29,510 nt of DNA, from positions 1 through 29,510 of the IMG/VR virus record IMGVR_UViG_3300035212_003046; one strand, written 5' to 3'. The stretch is from a virus. Positions 9,019-16,200 of this stretch are shown here, piece by piece. Position 1 is the first letter of the stretch. Each line of letters opens with the position of its first letter. Made by a program: the position numbers and the translations under genes. The notes under the pieces are model-generated. The model did not search any database. It saw nothing but the letters and a program-made list of their open reading frames with translations, and had not been told where the DNA came from.

Positions 9019-9204
9019 ATGATAGATTGTACAAAAGTAAGAAAAATGGTTATTAACCAAATTTTACCTAACGGTGAAGTTTTGCAATCAATAATTTATT
9101 TTGATGTTGATTCGGGAGACCAATTAACAGAAAATCAAGTTTCAAAATGTATAAACATACAAGCCTTGACTTTTTCATGTGCAGTTGTATGCAACCCTGC
9201 TTAA
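9019..9204 (+). CDS. Small hypothetical protein, 61 aa, first copy of a tandem duplication
   Basis: Begins MIDCTKVRKMVINQILPNGE and ends SCAVVCNPA, with cysteines at residue 4, in the VSKC segment, and near the C-terminus. It is closely similar over residues 1-55 to the protein encoded immediately downstream (9207). The predicted fold is a small beta sheet; function is unknown. It follows the 358-aa gene by 14 bases and lies on the same transcript. Conservation of the encoded sequence across the two copies, with many synonymous differences, shows that both are real genes. Confidence 0.8.
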   Translation: MIDCTKVRKMVINQILPNGEVLQSIIYFDVDSGDQLTENQVSKCINIQALTFSCAVVCNPA

Positions 9205-9367
9205 TTATGATAGATTGCACTAAGGTAAGAAAAATGGTTATTAACCAAATTCTTCCAAATGGAGATGTTTTACAATCAACAATATATTTTGATATAGATT
9301 TAGGTACTCAATTAACTGAAAGTCAAGTATCAAAATGTAAAAATATTGAACCTATAACTTTTATTTG
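9019..9367 (+). repeat. Diverged tandem gene duplication
   Basis: The coding sequences starting at 9019 and 9207 are related over about 160 bases each. The encoded segments share MIDCTKVRKMVINQILPNG, then QLTE-QVSKC and a Thr-Phe-x-Cys strand. Third-position changes are common, so the duplication is not recent. Confidence 0.8.
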
Positions 9368-9467
9368 TGCTGATATTTGTACAAGTGAAGTTAATCTCAA
9401 TTGTTGGTCAACTCCTTTAGAAGGCTGTTGGGAACTTCCTTCGGGAGGTTTTTGGGAATTACCTTAA
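9207..9467 (+). CDS. Small hypothetical protein, 86 aa, second copy, with WELP repeat tail
   Basis: I place the start at ATG 9207, two bases after the stop of the first copy, because from there the protein aligns with that copy from its first residue (MIDCTKVRKMVINQILPNGD). The frame is open further upstream to a Met codon at 9147, but that part lies inside copy one and has no matching sequence. Residues 1-55 parallel copy one; the extra tail has cysteines (ICADICTSEVNLNCWS) and a short repeat GCWELPSGGFWELP. The DNA of that repeat forms a UUCG hairpin with a T-run, so the end of the gene doubles as a terminator. Function unknown; possibly a small tail or decoration component. Confidence 0.8.
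   Translation: MIDCTKVRKMVINQILPNGDVLQSTIYFDIDLGTQLTESQVSKCKNIEPITFICADICTSEVNLNCWSTPLEGCWELPSGGFWELP
9433..9453 (+). terminator. UUCG-loop terminator inside the end of the second duplicate gene
   Basis: AACTTCC, loop TTCG, GGAGGTT (one G-T pair), followed by T's to 9453. The C(UUCG)G closure is the classic very stable tetraloop. The structure lies before the stop codon at 9465-9467 and just before the tail tube promoter, so it would insulate the tube gene from the sheath transcript. Confidence 0.55.
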
Positions 9468-9483
9468 AAAAAGTTTTTTTCTG

Positions 9484-9496
9484 ATATTTATTTAAA
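9484..9496 (+). promoter_or_regulatory. Candidate late promoter motif of the tail tube gene
   Basis: ATATTTATTTAAA starts 45 bases before the tube ATG at 9529, in an AT-only leader, and directly follows the UUCG terminator. Confidence 0.55.
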
Positions 9497-9528
9497 AAAA
9501 ATTATAAAATAAAAATAACAAATATTAT

Positions 9529-10023
9529 ATGGCTAATTTACTTCTTCAAGCACCATTAAAATACGAACCGAAAACACAGAATAGATGGGTGTTATTGTTT
9601 CCTGATGATGTCGGAATCCAAACATGGGCGGTTAAAAGTGTTGATACTCCTAAAATTACAATGGAAAAGAAAACTATTCAATTTTTGAATACCGAAACTT
9701 ATTTCACTGCAAGTTACAAATGGGAGGATATGAATGTGACCATTCGTGATTTTATTGCTCCATCTCAATCAGAAGCTCTTATGGAATGGGTTCGCCTTCA
9801 TGCTGAATCTGTTACAGGTCGTATGGGTTATAACGTTGGTATGGCAAAGGATATTATTTTACAATCTCTTGACCCAACAGGTGTTGCTACTGAAGAGTGG
9901 TTGTTGAAAAATGTTATTGTTACAGGTTCTGTTGAATTTGGTTCATTTGATTATACAGGTTCTGAGATTCGTGAATTGAAATTCACAATGTCTCCTCAGT
10001 ATTGCGTTCACTTATTCGGTTAA
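9529..10023 (+). CDS. Tail tube protein (T4 gp19 family)
   Basis: The 164-aa protein matches the gp19 length (163 aa) and pattern: an N-terminal APLKYEPKTQNRWVLLFPDD with the conserved 'NRW' strand, VKSVDTPKI, YFTASYKWEDMNVTIRDF (about 59-76), a helix ALMEWVRLHAESVTGRMGYN, then the beta hairpin LKNVIVTGSVEFGSFDY and the terminal strand EIRELKFTMSPQYCVHLF. These subunits stack as hexamers to make the inner tube through which DNA passes. The gene has its own late-type motif and is flanked by a terminator on each side, consistent with a separately tuned high-copy transcript. Confidence 0.95.
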   Translation: MANLLLQAPLKYEPKTQNRWVLLFPDDVGIQTWAVKSVDTPKITMEKKTIQFLNTETYFTASYKWEDMNVTIRDFIAPSQSEALMEWVRLHAESVTGRMGYNVGMAKDIILQSLDPTGVATEEWLLKNVIVTGSVEFGSFDYTGSEIRELKFTMSPQYCVHLFG

Positions 10024-10044
10024 GAAATACAAAAATATTATTAT

Positions 10045-10087
10045 AAAGTTGGGTCTATCAAAAATGATAGATTCAACTTTTTTTTTA
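10045..10087 (+). terminator. Strong rho-independent terminator after the tail tube gene
   Basis: A 16-bp stem (AAAGTTGGGTCTATCA with TGATAGATTCAACTTT, two G-T pairs) around an AAAA loop at 10061-10064, running into about ten T's. It ends the tail tube transcript. Confidence 0.9.
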
Positions 10088-10094
10088 TTTTTTT

Positions 10095-10107
10095 ATATTT
10101 ATTCATA
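10095..10107 (+). promoter_or_regulatory. Candidate late promoter motif of the gp26-like gene
   Basis: ATATTTATTCATA starts 34 bases before the ATG at 10129 and directly follows the T-run of the tail tube terminator. Confidence 0.55.
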
Positions 10108-10128
10108 CATTAATATAAAAATTATAAT

Positions 10129-10914
10129 ATGGAATTCGAAAAAAATGTAATGCAACAACCTAATCCTTTTCAAGGATATGAACCACAATCTGAAACATTT
10201 CATCTACCTTCAAAAGGAATGTTTTATCCTGAAGTGGAAGGTCAAAGAATAACGAGTGTAAAAGTTTATGATTTGGTTACTCAGGATGAAAATATTCTTT
10301 TATCACAACCTTTGATTGAATCAGGAGAAATGATAGATGTTCTTTTGAGAAAAAAAGTTGTGTCTCCTTATCCTGTTGATAAATTCACAACAGGAGACAG
10401 GTTATCTCTTTTGATTTATATCAGAGCTACAATGGAACAAATGTACAAAATTCGTGTAGTAGACCCTGAAACAGGAAATCCTTTTGACCATGATGTGGAT
10501 TTAATGAGTTTGAATATGAAAGAAATGGTACATCTTCCAAATCAAAATGGGCATTTTGAATTTAAACTTCCTAAAGATGGAAGAATTGTTACCTTTAGAC
10601 TGCTTACAGGTGAAGACGAAAAAATTATACGTCAAAAGGAGAAAAAAGAACAGCAATTGAAAGGTAACTCTGAATCTTTTTATAAAATTTTTAGATTAGA
10701 GCAACAAATTGTTTCAATTGAAGGTATCACTGATGTATTTGAAAAAGCAAAATATATCAGAAATATGAAAATTATGGATAGTAGAAAACTTATAAGTTTT
10801 ATGGATGAATGTATACCTACTATTGATTTTAATATTGAGGTGTCCGCTCCAAGCGGAAATCGGTTTTCTGCAAACATCCCTTTCACCGCTGAATTCTTTT
10901 ACCCCAATATATAA
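10129..10914 (+). CDS. Baseplate hub assembly protein, T4 gp26-like
   Basis: The 261-aa protein contains ETFHLPSKGMFYPEVEGQRI (about residues 23-42), the 'LPSKGxxY' opening typical of gp26-type hub-assembly proteins of contractile phages. It is followed by VYDLVTQDENILLSQPLIESG, VLLRKKVVSPYPVDKFTTGDRLSLLIYIRATM (about 72-103) and a beta-rich domain around RVVDPETGNPF. A charged helix KEKKEQQLKG and a C-terminal ISFMDECIPTIDFNIEV complete it. In T4, gp26 takes part in building the central hub of the baseplate. The small ORF that follows in the +1 frame is its usual partner type. The position between tube and tape measure supports a tail-assembly role. Confidence 0.7.
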   Translation: MEFEKNVMQQPNPFQGYEPQSETFHLPSKGMFYPEVEGQRITSVKVYDLVTQDENILLSQPLIESGEMIDVLLRKKVVSPYPVDKFTTGDRLSLLIYIRATMEQMYKIRVVDPETGNPFDHDVDLMSLNMKEMVHLPNQNGHFEFKLPKDGRIVTFRLLTGEDEKIIRQKEKKEQQLKGNSESFYKIFRLEQQIVSIEGITDVFEKAKYIRNMKIMDSRKLISFMDECIPTIDFNIEVSAPSGNRFSANIPFTAEFFYPNI

Positions 10915-10939
10915 TTCAGAAAGCGTTGAATATTATTTG

Positions 10940-11077
10940 ATGCAAAGATTGTATATTATAAAGAGAGGTGGATTTACATGGCAAGATTTAATGTTGATGC
11001 CTATTTGGGAAAAAAATTACTATTATAATAAATTAGTAGAAATTCAACAAAGAGAAGAAGAAGCTAATAAAAAATAA
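10940..11077 (+). CDS. Small tail-assembly partner, 45 aa, gp51-like
   Basis: Begins MQRLYIIKRGGFTWQDLMLM and continues PIWEKNYYYNKLVEIQQREEE. The pattern 'hydrophobic helix, GGF(T/S)-x-x-x-(L/I)-x-x-MP, then (Y/F)YxxKL' is one I know from small proteins that follow gp26-type genes in contractile phages (hub assembly or chaperone-like). I use the ATG at 10940, 25 bases after the upstream stop. The frame is open further upstream, into the end of the gp26-like gene, so a +1 frameshift product cannot be excluded. A hairpin terminator follows directly. Too short for certainty, but the fit with family and place is good. Confidence 0.65.
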   Translation: MQRLYIIKRGGFTWQDLMLMPIWEKNYYYNKLVEIQQREEEANKK

Positions 11078-11084
11078 CAAACAC

Positions 11085-11119
11085 AAAGAGGCTATTTTTC
11101 CAAAAAAAATAGTCTCTTT
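11085..11119 (+). terminator. Hairpin terminator before the tape measure gene
   Basis: AAAGAGGCTATTTTT (11085-11099) pairs with AAAAATAGTCTCTTT (11105-11119), one G-T pair, five-base loop. The 3' arm runs straight into the next promoter motif (11120). The T-run is weak, so termination may be partial. Confidence 0.7.
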
Positions 11120-11132
11120 ATATTTATATAAA
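11120..11132 (+). promoter_or_regulatory. Candidate late promoter motif of the tape measure gene
   Basis: ATATTTATATAAA starts 24 bases before the ATG at 11144 and is identical to the copy at 822-834 on the other strand. It abuts the preceding terminator stem. Confidence 0.55.
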
Positions 11133-11143
11133 AAAATAACTTT

Positions 11144-13186
11144 ATGAGCGGTATAATAGAATTTTTTACAGGTTTAGCTAAATGGGCAGTACCTGAAGCA
11201 GCTTTAGGGGGTAAAGAAGGTTTACAAATGGCAGCTCTTTCTAAAGGATTAGAAGCTGCACAAACCGTTATTTCTAAAGTTGCAAAAGATGTAAAAATAG
11301 GTGCAGAGGATTTTACACTATTAGGTTCAATAAGTTATTGGGATAATATCTTAGGTAAAATGAGTGATGCAAACCAAGCTTTAGGTATTGCAGGAAATCT
11401 TGGAATGAATCTTAAAGATTCTTTTAAGGGGGCATATGCTTCTGTTGTAGAAATGGGTATTACTGATGAACAATTAGGTAAAAGTATTGAATCATTTTTT
11501 GAAAAAACAGGAAGAGCTCGGATACTTTCATCAAATCAAATGTCAGAATTGGCAAAGATGTCTAAGACTTTTGGTGCTGAATCTTTAGAAATTGTAACAA
11601 CTTATGGACAAATGGGGCTTAGTATAACTTCTGCTACCTCAAGAATGCGTAATTTGATAGTTCAATCTGATAAATTTGGAGTATTACCTGTAAAAGTTTC
11701 AGGTATTTTAAAAAATAATATTGATAAGGTAAATTCTTATAATTTTAAGAACGGTGTTAGTGCATTAGAAAAAATGGCAATATACGCTGCAAAAACTAAT
11801 ACTGATATGAAAGGTGCATTTGCTATGGCAGATAAGCTTCTTGAGGGTAGTATTGAAGGTGCAATGGAAATGAGTACTAATTTGCAGCTAATAGGTGGTT
11901 CGGTTGGCAATATGGGCGATATGGCAGAATTGATGTATATCGCAAGGAATGAACCTGAAAAGTTTCAAGAAATGTTTGAAAAAGCCGCTGCAGGGATGGG
12001 GGAATTAAATGAACAAACAGGTGAAATTAAATTTAATGCTGAAGCAAGGCAAAGATTGAAAGCAATTGCTCAAGCTACAGGGCAGGATTTTAATGATTTG
12101 ATAAAGCAAGGTCAAAATCTGAAAAAATCCATGAGTATTGGTGAAGATTTAGATTCAAGTCTTAAAGGTCTAAGTAATTATGAGGAGTTACTTACAAAAG
12201 TTTCAGGTGCTGCAGAAAAAAATAAATTAGGTGAATGGGTTGTAAAATTAAAGCAAGATGGAAAAGAAGTAGAGACTGCTGTTAGTGCTTTAACTCAAGA
12301 CCAAATTAAACAGATTTCGTTTACAGATGAAAGTAAGGGACCTGAACAAGCATTTGAAAATATTGCAAAATCAAATGAAAAACTTAGTGAAACGTTACAG
12401 CGTTTGATTGATACTTTAAAAGTTGAAGCTTTAAGTACAGGTGCATATGAAAAATTTAATGTCATGGCACGAGATGCTGCTGATAATATAAAAGCGATGG
12501 CTGCACCTTTTATAGATTTTATTCAAGTAACAAATAAAACTGCTTTAGAAAATTTTGAAAAAGTTGCAAAACCTCTTTCTGAAGGGAATGTTGGTGAAGC
12601 ATTAAAGGGAGCAGGAGAAAATTTGGCTGACGCAGGCGGTATGCTTTGGGGTGTTACTAAAGATGTAGGAAAAATGCTTTATAATGTATTTGCAAATGCA
12701 GCAAAATTTTTGGCTGCAGGACTTGAATGGGGTTTTAAAAGAGGTGTTATTATTTTACAAAATGGTTTTATAGCAGCTTATAATGCAACACCTCTTGTAA
12801 GGGCTTTTGGTGAAGCAAAATATATTGAACCTCCTAAAGAAGCGAGCTTTTCAGAAATATTAAGTACTTATGATTTAAAAGGAGTTACATCAGGAACTGA
12901 ATTTGAAAAATGGTGGACTGATTTCTCAAAAAATAATCCTGCTCCAAATACTACAACTCAATCGAATACTACTACCAATGCCCCTGTGGAAAATAAACCT
13001 GTTCCTGAAGTGAAAAAAGAAACTGAAGTTCAAAATAAATTGACTAATACTGAAGATAATAAAAATAAAAAAGTAGAGGTTGAATTTAAAAATGGTATAG
13101 ATGTAAATGTTCAAGGTAAAACATCCGAATTACCAAATGAAAATAGAGTAACAGAAATGATTAAAGATGCTTTAAGAGCGAATTAA
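11144..13186 (+). CDS. Tail tape measure protein
   Basis: The 680-aa protein is almost entirely alpha-helical, rich in Ala, Lys, Glu and Met. It has long heptad-like stretches (about residues 90-330), a hydrophobic, Gly/Ala-rich segment at about 485-550 (GGMLWGVTKDVGKMLYNVFANAAKFLAAG), and a flexible Pro/Thr/Asn-rich stretch at about 596-620 before a charged C-terminus. This is the composition of tape measure proteins, which set tail length inside the tube and are ejected ahead of the DNA; the hydrophobic part would insert in the host membrane. T4 gp29 has 590 aa. At about 0.15 nm per residue the length would predict a tail near 100 nm (inference). Its place after the gp26-like pair and before baseplate genes fits. 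Confidence 0.85.
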   Translation: MSGIIEFFTGLAKWAVPEAALGGKEGLQMAALSKGLEAAQTVISKVAKDVKIGAEDFTLLGSISYWDNILGKMSDANQALGIAGNLGMNLKDSFKGAYASVVEMGITDEQLGKSIESFFEKTGRARILSSNQMSELAKMSKTFGAESLEIVTTYGQMGLSITSATSRMRNLIVQSDKFGVLPVKVSGILKNNIDKVNSYNFKNGVSALEKMAIYAAKTNTDMKGAFAMADKLLEGSIEGAMEMSTNLQLIGGSVGNMGDMAELMYIARNEPEKFQEMFEKAAAGMGELNEQTGEIKFNAEARQRLKAIAQATGQDFNDLIKQGQNLKKSMSIGEDLDSSLKGLSNYEELLTKVSGAAEKNKLGEWVVKLKQDGKEVETAVSALTQDQIKQISFTDESKGPEQAFENIAKSNEKLSETLQRLIDTLKVEALSTGAYEKFNVMARDAADNIKAMAAPFIDFIQVTNKTALENFEKVAKPLSEGNVGEALKGAGENLADAGGMLWGVTKDVGKMLYNVFANAAKFLAAGLEWGFKRGVIILQNGFIAAYNATPLVRAFGEAKYIEPPKEASFSEILSTYDLKGVTSGTEFEKWWTDFSKNNPAPNTTTQSNTTTNAPVENKPVPEVKKETEVQNKLTNTEDNKNKKVEVEFKNGIDVNVQGKTSELPNENRVTEMIKDALRAN

Positions 13187-13212
13187 TAAACTATAAAAAA
13201 ACTCAAATGAAC

Positions 13213-13225
13213 ATATTTAAATAAA
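13213..13225 (+). promoter_or_regulatory. Candidate late promoter motif of the 1399-aa baseplate gene
   Basis: ATATTTAAATAAA starts only 17 bases before the ATG at 13230, the closest of the set. If it works as a -10 element, the leader would be only a few bases long. Confidence 0.4.
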
Positions 13226-13229
13226 AAAG

Positions 13230-16200
13230 ATGGCAACATTATTATCTTTAATAGGCGAAAGTGAAAGATTTCGTATAAAGCCAAAAAATCTGCAACCGAC
13301 AGACGATGTTACAGAGAATGGTTTTTCATCTTATCTTGATGATTATGGCACTGTTGCGCTTCAAGACTATACAAATGATACAAATGTAGAGTCTCCAAGT
13401 GTATTAGATATTGGTACAATTGCAATAGCAGACCGAAAGGATTACAATGTTTTTCCTCAAGATGTTTACAGTGAAGCTGAAGTAGAAAGGATAGATGTTT
13501 CTGTTATTGATATGCCTTCTATTGAGGATATAAGTGAAGACATATATCTTGGTAACACTATTTATAACAAATATGCAAATTTAGAATATATTCCATTTGA
13601 AGTTGAGGATGCTGTTGCAGTTCAGACTTCAACTGAAGATTATGGCGAATATATCGCAAGAGTTTTAGCTAATCTTGAACAAAGAGGAAATAGTTTAGCT
13701 GATATATTTATTGGTCAATGGAACAGAGATGATTCTCCAATAGGAGTTATTGGAGGTCAAGCTTTGAATGTAGCATTGCAGAATCAATTCAAAGATGGTG
13801 TTGAAAGGAAAATATTCAGTATTGTAAATAAAAGTCTTCTAAATGTAATTGAAGGTGGTTCTATTATAAGACAAAATTATAATATTACTACAGGAAAAAC
13901 ATTCTTAGGAAGGGCTGCTGAATTTTTGGCTAAATTAGGGAGTTTAGAAAACCCTATATCTTACCTCCCTGAGAACGTTTTTAATTTCAATAGACCAAAA
14001 GTTGTTAACAATGGAAAAGTCACATATACAGGTTCAGGATTATCTTATAGTGAACAGGTGAATCTTTTATTAGAATATACAGGATTAGGTCAACAGAAAC
14101 AATTATTAAATCTGTTGGAAATGAATATATATAAAGATAAAATTGAAGGTAGAAAGAAGACTTTAGATGCTAATTTATATATTCCTTATACTCATTTTAA
14201 TCCAACTTCATTAAATGCTTCTAATTTTGTTAAAGCCGAATCTGAATATTATGAACCTTATGGGGTTGTAAGTAGACATAAAAATATTGAAAGTTTAAAA
14301 GACCCTTTTGATAAACAAATTTTTTCCGATGGATATTGGTTTGTATGGACTAATGATGAAAGAAGAGGTGATATAGGATGGACTAATAAAAAAAATAACC
14401 CTTTTAAAGATAAACCTCAATCACTTTTATTTAAAACACAAGAACTTTTAAAGGAAGGTAGCGGTATTAATGCATTTTTAGATTTAAGTGCAAAGTCTTT
14501 TGATGAAGTTATTGATGGTCAAACAAAAACTATTTCAAGAGGTGATGGAACTACTGCTTCTGCAGATGCTTTTGATGAAAATGGAACACGCATTCAAACG
14601 AAAGGTGAATATTTTCGTGTATGGACTAAAAGAATAGGATATAACCGACTTGAAAGGGCATTAAGACATCGAGGATTAGATAATGGTGATAAAAGAAGTG
14701 TTTTAAATGATAACGGTATTCCAAATTATGCTCCAACTACAAGAGAGGCTAATGGACGGAATGTTACCTCAGATACTCTTATCAAGAGATATATGTTTTC
14801 TCTTGAGAATCTTGCATGGAATGACCATATGGATGATTTGCCTGAATGTGAGCAAGGTGCAGGAGACCCTTTGACAGGTACAAGGGGAAGAATTATGTGG
14901 TTTCCACCATATGACTTAGATTTTGATGAGAATGTTAGTGTAGATTGGAATCCCCATTCTTTTATAGGCAGAGGTGAAAAATTTTATACTTATAATAATA
15001 CAGATAGAACAGGAAAACTTTCTTTTTCAATTTTAGTAGACCATCCCGATATTGTTCATTTAGAAGAACTACGAGGAAAAAGTACTCAATATTGGGAAAG
15101 ATATTTCAAAGGTGATAAGGCAATTGAAAAAGATGCATTAGATAAGTACAATGTACAAAAAAAGATTTCTCAAAACGAACTTGATGCATTAAATGTAATA
15201 AAAAAACCTATTCCTCCGAAATATAAGAAAGTTACTAAGACTATTAAGACTGTAAAAAGAGTAGAACAAGAAAAGAAAATTGAAGTAAAGAAAAAAGAAG
15301 AACAAAAGGGATATGGTGAAACTGTTTTGAGCATCTATTTCCCAAATAATGATACTGCAGTAACTCGTTCAACTTTTGTTCCTAACAGAGCTTCTGTAGA
15401 ACCTGATTCTATTCCCGATAAATCAATCAATTTTGCTGAAATGAAATTGAAAAATATTGGCTATGAAGATGCAGGTAGAGCTGATGGTTTTGTTTCTTCG
15501 GATGGTTATACTATTAAAACTTCAAGTGGACTACAGTATAAAGATTCTAAAGGAAATGTTGTAAATAAGGGTGGTATTACTACTCAAGCAACTTATAATT
15601 TCGGTAAAATCTTTGTTTATAGTGGTGGTCCATGTAAAACATATAATAATGAAGCTTATCCTGATGATACGAATTTTAAATTAAATGAACCATTTTATTT
15701 TCAATGGCAAAAGAAATTTGTAGATGCTATAAGTGGAAAAACAAAAGTTCAAGTGACTTTTATTGGAAATGCTTCAAAGCCTGCAGCTGCTGAAGGATAT
15801 ACTAATACTATATTATCAACTGAAAGAGCAAATAATGCTGCAAATTGGTTTGATACAAATGTTAAACCTTTATTGAAAAATTTGAATATAAATGTAGAAT
15901 TTGCACCTCATTTGAAAACATACAAATCCGACCAAGAGGATACTCAAAAGGCTGAACAAGCTGAAAAAAATACAGGAACTGAACCAAAGCCTGTTTTTTG
16001 TAAAAAATGTGATAGACCTAATTTAGAGCCATGTAAAAGAAGTAGAAGAGTCGATATATTTATAAAGGATTTAAGTCCTGCAAATACAGAACCTAATCCG
16101 CAGCCTGAAATATCAGATAATACTATTGAAGAAATTCAAACTTTTGAGGAATATGTTCTTGATACAGATGAAGGAAATGTAGACCCTGAAAACGATACAA

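Noticed and set aside
9147-9206. Longer N-terminus for the second duplicate protein
   Set aside because: These 20 residues overlap the first copy in another frame and have no counterpart in it; the similarity starts exactly at ATG 9207.
10805-10939. Independent start at 10805 for the 45-aa partner
   Set aside because: That part overlaps the end of the gp26-like gene and encodes an unlikely sequence; only a frameshift or the ATG at 10940 makes sense.
13700-13712. ATATTTATT copy inside the 1399-aa gene as a promoter
   Set aside because: It lies within coding sequence, with no gene start downstream; expected by chance in AT-rich DNA. The same holds for the copy near 16057.
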